DNA from: Herpetosiphon geysericola
GTDB taxonomy: Bacteria; Chloroflexota; Chloroflexia; Chloroflexales; Herpetosiphonaceae
Direction of reading: 5' to 3'
DNA: 64,000 nucleotides
Assembly: GCF_001306135.1 (NCBI RefSeq)
Contig: NZ_LGKP01000025.1
Location: 558,001-622,000, forward strand
Position 1 is the stretch's first letter. Every line of letters starts with the position of its first letter. Shown here in pieces: positions 31,974 to 39,905 of this stretch. The notes beneath the pieces are model-generated. The model did no database searches and was not told the origin of the DNA. It was given only the letters and a program-made list of their open reading frames with translations. Made by a program: the position numbers and the translations under genes.

Positions 31974-32996
31974 CTACTTTCCCCAACGCACGGCGCTTGC
32001 GGCCCAAGTATAGCCAGTGCCAGCACCTGCCAACACCACCAAATCGCCAGCTTTGAGCAAGCCACGTTGCTGGGCCAAATCAAGCGCCAATTGCTGATCA
32101 ACCGATTGAATATGCCCATAGTCATCAAGGTAGATCGCTTGATCGGGGCGTAAGCCTAAATCGTGCAATAAGCCATTGTGAAACGATGGCTTCATATGGG
32201 TAATCGCCAAAAAATCAATATCTGAGCACTGATAGCCAGAACGCGTGACTGCTTGATCGATCACTTTGACAAAATTAGGCTGCGACACCAAGCCCAAACG
32301 ATCGCGCATATCTTCAAGCTGTAAGACATCAAGTTGATGGTAGCCTGCATCGACCGTGGCTTGGCTGGTAGGGAAGCGTGCTCCACCACCGCGCATCACC
32401 ACATTTTCGCTAAACGAGCCATCGACCAGCACCGCCGATTCGAGCACTTGGTTGGTTGCATAATCGCGCCGAAGCAACATTGCCGATGCGCCAGCCCCAA
32501 AGTTAAACATAAAGCGCGCTTGTTGGTTGTCGTAACTCACCAGTTCGTTTTCGCGGGCCGCCGAAACCAGTAGCACATTGCGCAACAGTGGGTCAGCGCG
32601 CATCTGATCGCGGGCGGTTTTGATCGCGACTGGCGAGCCTGCGCACAAGGCATAAATCTCGTAGGCATAGGCATTTTTGGCGCCAATCAGATGTTGAATT
32701 TTGGCTGCCGCCGACCACACGACATAATCTTTGTACTCGCTGCCGTGATAGATGATCAAATCAACATCCAACGGGTCGAGTTCGGCGCTAGCCAAGGCTT
32801 TGCGTGCTGCCTCAGCCGCCATTGCCGATGGTGTGTCGTGGGCTTCGGCCAAGTGTTTTTGGCGAATACCCAGCTTTTCGATCACCACGGCTTCGGGGAT
32901 GTTGGCGGCTAGGCCAATTTGGCTCGCAGTTTCAATCGCCGCTGGCAGATAGGTCGCGATTGCAGCAATGCCAATTGGCGGAAATTCGTAACTCAT
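31974..32996 (-). CDS. KAS III-like 3-oxoacyl synthase family protein
   Basis: A thiolase-fold protein (340 aa) of the FabH/KAS III family. It has the nucleophile motif YALCAGSP (Cys near residue 116), ITHMKPSFHNGLL with the active-site His, and a C-terminal YGHIQSVDQQLALDLAQQRG...LAGAGTGYTWAASAVRW. In FabH the third catalytic residue is Asn in YGNTS; here it is His (YGH), so it may be an acyltransferase or a variant condensing enzyme. ATG 32996 overlaps the livM stop (ATGA), showing co-translation with the transporter. An upstream in-frame extension of 52 residues within livM is rejected. Confidence 0.82.
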   Translation of the reverse strand: MSYEFPPIGIAAIATYLPAAIETASQIGLAANIPEAVVIEKLGIRQKHLAEAHDTPSAMAAEAARKALASAELDPLDVDLIIYHGSEYKDYVVWSAAAKIQHLIGAKNAYAYEIYALCAGSPVAIKTARDQMRADPLLRNVLLVSAARENELVSYDNQQARFMFNFGAGASAMLLRRDYATNQVLESAVLVDGSFSENVVMRGGGARFPTSQATVDAGYHQLDVLQLEDMRDRLGLVSQPNFVKVIDQAVTRSGYQCSDIDFLAITHMKPSFHNGLLHDLGLRPDQAIYLDDYGHIQSVDQQLALDLAQQRGLLKAGDLVVLAGAGTGYTWAASAVRWGK

Positions 32997-34024
32997 GATT
33001 CTGCCTTTGGTTTCATGGCTTGACGCAGGCGTTCGACTGAGCTGCGGCTGGTTTTGCCGCGTAGCTTGCGAATCGCCCCCATCAAGCCAGCAGGGAAGAA
33101 CAACACCAGCACCACATACACGATGCCAAATACTAAGTCGGGGCGTAACCAAGCTGGTAAGAGCGCTTGCATAAATTCGCCTTTGAGGCCGTGATCCAGC
33201 AAGCGGATGGTCGCAGCGCCGAGCATTGGCCCAATCAGCGTGCCAATCCCACCGATGATCGTCATCAACAAGGCTTGGATGGTGAGATTGACGCTGAGCA
33301 TTTCGAAGCTGGCACTTTTTTCATACAGCACCATCAACATTCCTGCCAAGGCCGCAATTGTTGATGAAATTGAAGTTGCCAATAATTTGAAATGCAGCGT
33401 GTTATAGCCCAAGGCCGTGGCGCGTGGCTCGTTCTCGCGAATCGCCACAAACACGCGGCCAGTTGGCGAGTTGATCAAGCGCCGCGCCGCATAATACAGC
33501 CCAACCATACATGCCAAGGTCAAAAAGTAAAAGCGTAGCCGATAGGTCGTGGCATCAATCGCTGCGGGCACGACAATTCCTTGCAAGCCAATTTCGCCGC
33601 CAGTAATCGGCTTGAGCTTGGGATCATCGGCTTTGAACAGGATGAAGAAAATCTCGGCCAGCGCAAGGGTAATCATTGAAAAATACACCCCGCTAACCCG
33701 CAGCGATAATGCCCCGACTGCTGCCCCGATAGTTGCACCAACCACGATCACTGCTGCAATCACAATTAGCATTGACGGCGGCTCTGCTTGGCGCAGCAAA
33801 ATTGCAGCGGTATAGCCGCCAGCGCCAAAAAACAGCGCATGGCCAAACGAAATCATGCCGGTGTAGCCCATCAATAAATCGTAGCTCAGGGCATAAATCG
33901 CCAGAATAAAAATCTGAATAAAGACCCCTTGCCAAAAGCGGGTCGTATCGGCGGCAAAGGCAAATGGCAAACTTGCCAAGCCGCCAATCGCCACAAGTGG
34001 CAGCAGTGGGCGCAAACGCTGCAT
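32993..34024 (-). CDS. livM: Branched-chain amino acid-type ABC permease, LivM
   Basis: One of two membrane permeases of a HAAT-family importer. The 343-aa protein has about nine hydrophobic helices and the LivM signature AIYALSYDLLMGYTGMISFGHALFFGAGGYT (residues 43-73), plus the EAA-like cytoplasmic region GYNTLHFKLLATSISSTIAALAG. GCGAGG lies 6 nt before the ATG. Unusually, it is separated from livH by a hydrolase gene and a 563-nt repeat region. The KAS III-like gene overlaps its stop. Confidence 0.92.
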   Translation of the reverse strand: MQRLRPLLPLVAIGGLASLPFAFAADTTRFWQGVFIQIFILAIYALSYDLLMGYTGMISFGHALFFGAGGYTAAILLRQAEPPSMLIVIAAVIVVGATIGAAVGALSLRVSGVYFSMITLALAEIFFILFKADDPKLKPITGGEIGLQGIVVPAAIDATTYRLRFYFLTLACMVGLYYAARRLINSPTGRVFVAIRENEPRATALGYNTLHFKLLATSISSTIAALAGMLMVLYEKSASFEMLSVNLTIQALLMTIIGGIGTLIGPMLGAATIRLLDHGLKGEFMQALLPAWLRPDLVFGIVYVVLVLFFPAGLMGAIRKLRGKTSRSSVERLRQAMKPKAES

Positions 34025-34036
34025 AGCAAACCTCGC

Positions 34037-35092
34037 CTAAACCTGAGTTAGAAAATCAAGCAATGCCGTGTTGAACAAACTTGGTTGTTCGATGTGGGGT
34101 GAGTGGCCGCAATTGGCCAATACCGTTTCTTGATAGTCGCCACCGTGGGCGGCGTAGTTTTCGAGCACTGCCCGCATTTGGCCAACCATCGGCTGGGCTG
34201 GATGAGTTTCCGCGCCAGGCCAGCCTGGAACTAAGCCCAATTGACCAAGCATACATAAATCAAACATCGAAGCATCGGAGACAATTTGGTCTGCATCGCC
34301 GCGAATCCAGAGCACTGGCGGTTGTGGCTGAATCGTGGCAAAACTGCTTTGGTTGAGATATTTGGGCGAGAGCGCATTGTTTACGCCGCCTGTACCTGGC
34401 GCAACCAGCGGCCAGTTTTCTGAGGCTACCAAATCGCCCGGGTAATTTTGGGGCGAGCAATAGGTCTGAAGCATTTCATCAACAAACATATCCTCGCGGC
34501 TTGAGCGGAACGGTGGCTTGAAGTAGAAGCTATTCATAATCGTGCGTGGCGAAACTGGGCCAGCGCCGCGATCTTGGTTTTTGAGCGCTTCGACGAAGGC
34601 TGCATTGGCGGTGCCGCCGCCGCTGCCAGCGTAATCAGGGCTATTGGGCTGGCCATCGTGGCCGTGAGTGCCGCCGTAGCCATAGGGCGAGCCTGGCGCA
34701 ACGAGTGTCAGCGAACGCACATTCGCGGCGTAATCGAGGGCATATTGCAAAATGATATTGCCGCCCAGCGACCAACCAACCAAGTGTGGTTGGCGCAGAT
34801 TGAGGGTTTGCAACAGGCTATCGAGATCATCGCTGAAGTCGCGTACACCACGAGTTGCATCAAGCGGCAAGCGCTCCGAGCGGCCATAGCTGCGCAGATC
34901 GGGAGCAATTACATAATAATCATCGGGCAAGACCAGCATCAATTCTTCCCAAAAACGGGCTGCTGAAACATTGCCATGCACCAGCACAATTGGCTGATTG
35001 TTGGGATCGCCACGCTCAAGCACATGCATCGCCAAGCGAGGCGTTTGGACTACACGGGCGGTTAATCCGGCTAACAATGGTGGATTGAGCAT
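34037..35092 (-). CDS. Alpha/beta hydrolase
   Basis: A 351-aa serine hydrolase-fold enzyme. The oxyanion region is VLVHGNVSAARFWEELM, the nucleophile elbow is GWSLGGN (Ser near residue 108), the acid is in WIRGDADQIVSD, and the His is in NCGHSPHIEQPS. An insertion of about 60 residues after the nucleophile (GGTHGHDGQPNSPDYAGSGGGT) probably forms a lid. No signal peptide. It is 12 nt upstream of livM and therefore in the transport operon; hydrolysis of an ester, lactone or CoA-derived intermediate is possible. GGAGA precedes the ATG. Confidence 0.88.
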   Translation of the reverse strand: MLNPPLLAGLTARVVQTPRLAMHVLERGDPNNQPIVLVHGNVSAARFWEELMLVLPDDYYVIAPDLRSYGRSERLPLDATRGVRDFSDDLDSLLQTLNLRQPHLVGWSLGGNIILQYALDYAANVRSLTLVAPGSPYGYGGTHGHDGQPNSPDYAGSGGGTANAAFVEALKNQDRGAGPVSPRTIMNSFYFKPPFRSSREDMFVDEMLQTYCSPQNYPGDLVASENWPLVAPGTGGVNNALSPKYLNQSSFATIQPQPPVLWIRGDADQIVSDASMFDLCMLGQLGLVPGWPGAETHPAQPMVGQMRAVLENYAAHGGDYQETVLANCGHSPHIEQPSLFNTALLDFLTQV

Positions 35093-35230
35093 GGGTTTTC
35101 TCCGTAATAGGTAGGGATCGGGGGCTAGGGGCTGGGGATCAGGATTTCATCCTGTGCCAACCGCCTGTTGCCAACTCCAATGATTTTCCGGTAGCCATTA
35201 GTCCAGAGACTATAGCCATGGTATGTTTCT

Positions 35231-35310
35231 CCACCCTTCCGTCCCTCCACTGGAGGGAAACGCAGGGGGGGCATCCCCCTGCACCCCCTAATATTTGGGT
35301 TGTGGATTAT
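35231..35310 (+). repeat. Two-hairpin repeat, copy D
   Basis: Stem 1 TCCCTCC (35242-35248)/GGAGGGA (35252-35258); stem 2 GCAGGGGG (35262-35269)/CCCCCTGC (35275-35282). The downstream tail ACCCCCTAATATTTGGGTTG and following TGGATTAT are shared with copy E. Confidence 0.85.
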
Positions 35311-35402
35311 CGCTGTTGCTTCTGGTTCCCCATTCTTCGTGCTCTTCGTGGTCGTCGCGGTTCCGATCCTCGATGCCTAGTTTTTCTTGCAATTGAGTTT
35401 CG

Positions 35403-35483
35403 CCACCCTTCCGTCCCTCCGCTGGAGGGAAACGCAGGGTGGGGCATCCCCCTGCACCCCCTAATATTTGGGTTGTGGATTAT
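35403..35483 (+). repeat. Two-hairpin repeat, copy E
   Basis: Nearly identical to copy D (172 bp away) through the TAATATTTGGGTTGTGG tail. Stem 1 is TCCCTCC/GGAGGGA; stem 2 is imperfect, with CAGGGTGGGG opposite CCCCCTG. Confidence 0.85.
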
Positions 35484-35655
35484 TTTTAAGTTTTCTTCAC
35501 CCTACCATTTGTGATATTCGTGGAATTCGTGGCTAAAAATCATCTTCGCGGTTCCGCTAGCCAAAAGCCTAGAGCCTCATCTCTTTCTCCCCTTCGTAGA
35601 ATTTGTGGCTAAGAACTTAACTTAGCGTTCTTCGCGCACTTCGCGGTTTCCACCC

Positions 35656-36708
35656 CTATTGTTTATTGAAAATTCCGCCTGGTTTGAGCAAGAGCACAAC
35701 CGCCATTACCAGCACGGTTGAGGCCGAGGCGATGGCGGTTGGTAGGCCAGTTTCGAGTACCAAATGGTCGCTAAAAGTTCGAGCTAGCCCAATCAACAAG
35801 GCTCCTGCTGCCGCGCCGCTATAGCTGCCCAAGCCACCAATCACCACCACGATAAAGGCGAAAAGCTGGTATTCCAAGCCCATTTCGGGATAAACCCCAA
35901 TAAACGAGGCTGCTACCGCGCCGCCCAAAGCCGCCAAACCGCTACCAAAGCCAAAAACCCCAGTAAATACGCGCCGCACGTTGATTCCCATCGCTTCGAC
36001 CATGGCGCTATCCTGCACACCAGCCCGAATCGTGAGGCCAATCCGTGAGCGCCGCAGCACCAAGGCAATAATTACTGCCAGCGAAACGCTCAGGCAGATC
36101 AAAAATAGGCTATAGCTGGGAAATCGCCGACCCAACAGGCTGAGGCTTTCGGTCAACATCGGTGGCTTGATTGGCGCACGGCTGAGCGAACCCCACGCCG
36201 GAATCGTGCGCACCAAGGCATCAAACACAAACACCAAGCCTAAGGTCAGCAGCACTTGGTAGATTGGCCGTTTGTAGAGCGGGCGAATCAGGCTGATTTC
36301 GATGAGGCTGCCAACCGCTGCACCCACCAAGGCTCCCACAATCAAGCCGATGATAAAACGCAGATTGCCGCTGGCGATGGTGAGCGGCCAATGGCCTGGG
36401 TATGCAGGGTCAAGCCATTGGTTGCATGTCCAAGCGCAGTAGCCACCGAGCATAAACAGCGAGCCATGAGCAAAATTCAGCACATCCATCAAACCGAAAA
36501 TCAGCGATAATCCAGCAGAGAGCATGAAGTAGATTGCCGCCAAGGTCAAGCCTGGCAACAAAATGCCAGTGATTAATTTGGGCCAACTGGCGGGCGCAAC
36601 CACCAACACCGTGGCGAAAATCAGCACAAAGACAGCTGGAATAACCAACGGCGCTAAACGTTCGCGCAAGGGTTTGGTTTGAATTGTCGGGGGAGCAGCA
36701 ACAGCCAT
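35656..36708 (-). CDS. livH: Branched-chain amino acid-type ABC permease, LivH
   Basis: The second permease subunit of the importer. The 350-aa protein has an N-terminal extension of about 30 residues before the first helix and the LivH signature YFMLSAGLSLIFGLMDVLNFAHGSLFMLGGY (starts near residue 60), plus AMVEAMGINVRRVFTGVFGFGSGLAALGG, the EAA loop contacting the ATPases. ATG 36708 follows AAGGTG by 6 nt; GTG 36717 is a weaker in-frame choice. It starts 12 nt after the livF stop. Confidence 0.92.
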   Translation of the reverse strand: MAVAAPPTIQTKPLRERLAPLVIPAVFVLIFATVLVVAPASWPKLITGILLPGLTLAAIYFMLSAGLSLIFGLMDVLNFAHGSLFMLGGYCAWTCNQWLDPAYPGHWPLTIASGNLRFIIGLIVGALVGAAVGSLIEISLIRPLYKRPIYQVLLTLGLVFVFDALVRTIPAWGSLSRAPIKPPMLTESLSLLGRRFPSYSLFLICLSVSLAVIIALVLRRSRIGLTIRAGVQDSAMVEAMGINVRRVFTGVFGFGSGLAALGGAVAASFIGVYPEMGLEYQLFAFIVVVIGGLGSYSGAAAGALLIGLARTFSDHLVLETGLPTAIASASTVLVMAVVLLLKPGGIFNKQ

Positions 36709-36720
36709 ACTCAACACCTT

Positions 36721-37425
36721 TTAGGCAGCACCAAGGTAGCGCTGAATTAATTGGGGATTGCCCCGCAGCGCCGTCATCGTGCCATGATCAACAGTTCGGC
36801 CATCATCGAGCATATAGTAGGCTTGGCTGATGGCGCTGGCCATCCGAAAGTTTTGTTCAACCAACACCACCGTGGTATGTTCGCTCAGCGCGGTAATTGC
36901 TCGCATCATTTGTTCGATAATTACTGGTGCAAGGCCCTCGCTTGGCTCATCAATCAATAGCAGTTGGGTTTCAGGAACCAAGGCCCGCGCAATTGCCAAC
37001 ATCTGTTGCTGACCACCAGAAAGTTGGCTGCCGAGCAACCGTTCGAGCCGCTGCAAATCGGGAAATAGGCTGAAGATCAAATCGCCGCGTCGCCGTAAAT
37101 CGCCCCGTTTGCGTTCAGCCAAAATCAAATGCTCAGTTACGGTCAAATCGCGGAAAATTGCCCGATGCTCTGGCACATAGCCAATGCCTAATTGGGCAAT
37201 TTTGAAGGTGCGCAAGCCATTAATTCGTTGGCCAGCAAAGCGAATTACGCCAGTTTGGGGCGGCGTTAAGCCCATAATCGATTTGAGGGTGGTGGTTTTG
37301 CCAGCGCCGTTGCGCCCAAGCAGCGCGGTAATGCTGCCTTGCTCGGCCTGCAACGAAACATCATGCAAAATATGATATTGCCCGATGAAGGTCTGAATTT
37401 GCTCAACTTCAAGAATTGGTGTCAT
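36721..37425 (-). CDS. livF: Branched-chain amino acid-type ABC ATPase, LivF
   Basis: A 234-aa ABC ATPase with Walker A GRNGAGKTTT (about residues 37-46), signature QLSGGQQQM, Walker B LLLIDEPSEGLAP and H-loop region VVLVEQN. 'DEPSEGLAP' and the short length are typical of LivF rather than LivG. Its start lies 17 nt inside the end of livG, so the two are translationally coupled. It energises the LivH/LivM permease pair on the cytoplasmic face. Confidence 0.94.
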   Translation of the reverse strand: MTPILEVEQIQTFIGQYHILHDVSLQAEQGSITALLGRNGAGKTTTLKSIMGLTPPQTGVIRFAGQRINGLRTFKIAQLGIGYVPEHRAIFRDLTVTEHLILAERKRGDLRRRGDLIFSLFPDLQRLERLLGSQLSGGQQQMLAIARALVPETQLLLIDEPSEGLAPVIIEQMMRAITALSEHTTVVLVEQNFRMASAISQAYYMLDDGRTVDHGTMTALRGNPQLIQRYLGAA

Positions 37426-38212
37426 GGGCGACCTCGTGAGGCTGGCTTAGCACATCGTCATACAATTCGCCAAGGTAGGCTTGCTGCACCCGTTTATCTG
37501 CTGCAATCGCTTGGGGCGTGCCTTCGGCCAAGACGCTGCCACCATGCATCACCGTAATTTGATCCGAAATGCTCATTACCACATCCATGCGATGCTCAAC
37601 CAAAATAATCGTATGTTGGCCGCTTTGGCGCAGTTGCTGAATAATCTCAATCAATTCGGGCACTTGGTTGGCGGCCATGCCAGCAGTTGGCTCATCGAGC
37701 AGGAGCAAGCGGGGTTCACTAGCCAGCAACAAGGCTAATTCAAGCTTGCGTTTATCGCCGTGGGGCAAGGCACTGGCGAGCATATGCTCAACGCCGCGCA
37801 AACCAACTAACTTGAGCGCGGTTTGTGCTCGCTCGTGGTAGCGCTGAAAACGATCGCTATGCTGCCAAAATTTGAAGGTATCGCGGCCCCGTGCTTGAGC
37901 AGCCAAACGCACATTTTCGGCTACCGTCAGCGATGGAAACAAACTGGTAATTTGGTAGGCGCGGCCAATACCAAGGTGAATCATACGGTGCAAGGGCTGG
38001 CCGGTAATATCGTTGCCAGCAAAAAATACCTTGCCGCGGCTGGGCTTAATCGCGCCGCTAATCATGTTGAAGAAGGTCGTTTTTCCGGCCCCATTTGGCC
38101 CAATAACCGAATGAAACGAGCCTTCTTCAACTGCGATGCTTACATCACGCACCGCCTGCAAACCACCAAACGAGCGCGAAAGATGGTCAGTTTTCAGCAA
38201 AACGTTTGGCAT
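37409..38212 (-). CDS. livG: Branched-chain amino acid-type ABC ATPase, LivG
   Basis: The partner ATPase, 267 aa: Walker A GPNGAGKTTFFNMISG (about residues 38-53), GIGRAYQITSLFPSLTVAENV (Q-loop), LPHGDKRKLELALLLASEPRLLLLDEPTAGM (degenerate signature plus Walker B), and IILVEHRMDVVM. The variant signature HGDKRKLE is normal for LivG. AAAGGA precedes the ATG. It is separated from the binding-protein gene upstream by 268 nt carrying repeat copy F. Confidence 0.94.
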   Translation of the reverse strand: MPNVLLKTDHLSRSFGGLQAVRDVSIAVEEGSFHSVIGPNGAGKTTFFNMISGAIKPSRGKVFFAGNDITGQPLHRMIHLGIGRAYQITSLFPSLTVAENVRLAAQARGRDTFKFWQHSDRFQRYHERAQTALKLVGLRGVEHMLASALPHGDKRKLELALLLASEPRLLLLDEPTAGMAANQVPELIEIIQQLRQSGQHTIILVEHRMDVVMSISDQITVMHGGSVLAEGTPQAIAADKRVQQAYLGELYDDVLSQPHEVAHDTNS

Positions 38213-38480
38213 TGAAAATTCCTTTGATTTGCTAGTTGAGGGATGGGGATTCTTTCAAGGATAGGTTTTTAATCAAGTATTGGATCAAAGAATTGATTGG
38301 TGATCACCGCCCTTCCGTCCCGCCTCAAGGCGGGAGACGCAGGGGGCTTTAATCCCCCTGCACCCCCTCAAGGACAATTAGTGGCTATCATCCATTCACT
38401 GATGAACCAAAGAATTGCTGTTCGAATTGTAAAATCCAGATCCTAACCGATCCCCGACCCCTAACTACTGAACCCTCGGC
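38213..38480. repeat. Repeat spacer between livJ-like gene and livG
   Basis: Contains TTTTTAATCAAGTATTGGATC, the complete two-hairpin repeat copy F, and CGATCCCCGACCCCTAACTA (GGGG-module). No gene is seen. The hairpins lie in the 3' region of the binding-protein transcript and could stabilise it relative to livG. Confidence 0.65.
38301..38375 (+). repeat. Two-hairpin repeat, copy F (complete)
   Basis: Stem 1 TCCCGCCT (38318-38325)/AGGCGGGA (38328-38335); stem 2 GCAGGGGG (38339-38346)/CCCCCTGC (38354-38361), then ACCCCCTCAAGGAC. Direct repeats CCTCAAGG lie at 38323-38330 and 38366-38373. Confidence 0.85.
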
Positions 38481-39830
38481 TTACTTCGTCACCATCACTG
38501 GCGGGGCGGTTTGTTCAGCAGTGCGTTCTTGCAGCAACTCAAAGAACTTCGCATCAGGATCGCTGGTGCTGATCAATTTGACCATGTACATTGGCTGAAG
38601 CGCTTGATGATCGTCTTTGCGGAAGGTGTAGGTACCTTTTGGTCCTTCAAAGCTCATGCCTTCGAGCGCTGCGATCAACGCATCGGCGTTGGTATCGCCC
38701 TTGGTTGCTTCCAAACCGCGCACAGTTGCAATGCCCGAGGCCATGCCTCCAGCGGTAAAGAGATCAGGGTACGAACCATATTTGGCTTTGTGCTGTGCAA
38801 CCAACCAATCGTTGACCTCATTTTTGGGTAAGGTGTAGTGGTAGGCGATCATGCCAACCGAGCCAACCGCATCGGCATAAACCATTGGCATAGTCACGTT
38901 ATCGCCAAAGCCGGTTGCCAAGGTCAATTTATCGAGCACGCCTTGCTCTTGCATTTGCTGGAACAAACGTGGGAAGTTCGAGCCAGCCCAGGTGACCATC
39001 AAGACTTTGGCCTGTTTTTCGTCGGCGGCATCAAGCAATTTTTGCAAGTATGGCGTAAAGTCGGTTGTATCGGCGGGAATAAACACATCATCGGCGACGA
39101 AGGTTCCACCGTTGGTCTCGATGATCGAGCGCCACGATGCTGCTGAGCCTTTGCCAAAATCGGTGTCAGGAGCCAATTGTACAAACTCTTTGCCAACGTT
39201 CTCGACCATGTATGGGCCTGCGGTCAAGGCATCTTGCAAGGTATTGCGGCCAGTGCGGAAGACAAAACGATTGAAATTCGAGCCAGTAATTTGTGGCCCA
39301 GCTGCCGGATCAATCATCGCAATGATGTTGTTTTCTTTGGCAATTTCAATCACGGTTAATGCGCTGGAGGTCGAGGCGCAGCATTGCAATAATTCAACGC
39401 CATCTTTTTCAATCAGCTCGCGAGCCAATTGACGAGCGCGTTCTGGGTTGTTTTCATCATCTTTGACAATCACTTCAATGGGGCGGCCAGCAACTTGCAT
39501 CGTGCCGTTGGTGGCATATTCCAAGCCCAACATAAATCCATTGATTTCTTGGCTGCCATACAGCGACAAGGCTTTGGATTGATCGGTGATCAGCCCAATT
39601 TTGATTGGTTTGCCATTCGCGGCAGCGCTAGCGCTGGTTGGCGCAGCGGTTGGTTCGGTGCTTTCTGTGGTTGCGGCGGGAGCGGTCGTCGCGGGAGGAG
39701 CTTGGGTGGCTTGGGCCGATTCGCTGGTCGGATTGGTGGTGGTTGGCTCAACTCCGGTGCCACTGCTACAGGCAGCCAACAGCTGAATTGCAGTAACCAG
39801 AATGATCAACATCGAAATCAAACGCTTCAT
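38481..39830 (-). CDS. HAAT-family substrate-binding lipoprotein (LivJ/K-like)
   Basis: The extracytoplasmic receptor of the importer. The 449-aa product starts with MKRLISMLIILVTAIQLLAAC (lipobox LLAAC), then a Thr/Pro/Ala-rich linker of about 55 residues, then a type-1 periplasmic-binding fold: IKIGLITDQSKALSLYGSQEINGFMLGLEYA, VKDDENNPERARQLARELIEKDGVELLQCCAS, FVQLAPDTDFGKGSAASW. Binding residues are not assignable, so the ligand may be an amino acid, an aromatic acid or another carboxylate. AAAGGAGG precedes the ATG. It is probably the most highly expressed gene of the cluster. Confidence 0.9.
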   Translation of the reverse strand: MKRLISMLIILVTAIQLLAACSSGTGVEPTTTNPTSESAQATQAPPATTAPAATTESTEPTAAPTSASAAANGKPIKIGLITDQSKALSLYGSQEINGFMLGLEYATNGTMQVAGRPIEVIVKDDENNPERARQLARELIEKDGVELLQCCASTSSALTVIEIAKENNIIAMIDPAAGPQITGSNFNRFVFRTGRNTLQDALTAGPYMVENVGKEFVQLAPDTDFGKGSAASWRSIIETNGGTFVADDVFIPADTTDFTPYLQKLLDAADEKQAKVLMVTWAGSNFPRLFQQMQEQGVLDKLTLATGFGDNVTMPMVYADAVGSVGMIAYHYTLPKNEVNDWLVAQHKAKYGSYPDLFTAGGMASGIATVRGLEATKGDTNADALIAALEGMSFEGPKGTYTFRKDDHQALQPMYMVKLISTSDPDAKFFELLQERTAEQTAPPVMVTK

Positions 39831-39905
39831 TACGTGCGTCCTCCTTTGGACTATGCAATTGAAGTAGCTCTCACTTCAGCATAGCAAAGGCTAGTTACAC
39901 TTGAG

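Larger units (their letters stand above)
35093..35655. repeat. Repeat spacer inside the Liv cluster
   Basis: 563 nt with no gene, between livH and the hydrolase. Contains GATCGGGGGCTAGGGGCTGG, two tandem copies (D, E) of the two-hairpin repeat 172 bp apart, TTCTTCGTGCTCTTCGTGG between them, then ATATTCGTGGAATTCGTGG, AAAGCCTAGAGCC and GTTCTTCGCGCACTTCGCGG modules. Confidence 0.8.

Noticed and set aside
34574-34966. 130-codon plus-strand ORF opposite the alpha/beta hydrolase
   Set aside because: Antisense shadow; the minus-strand protein has a full catalytic triad.
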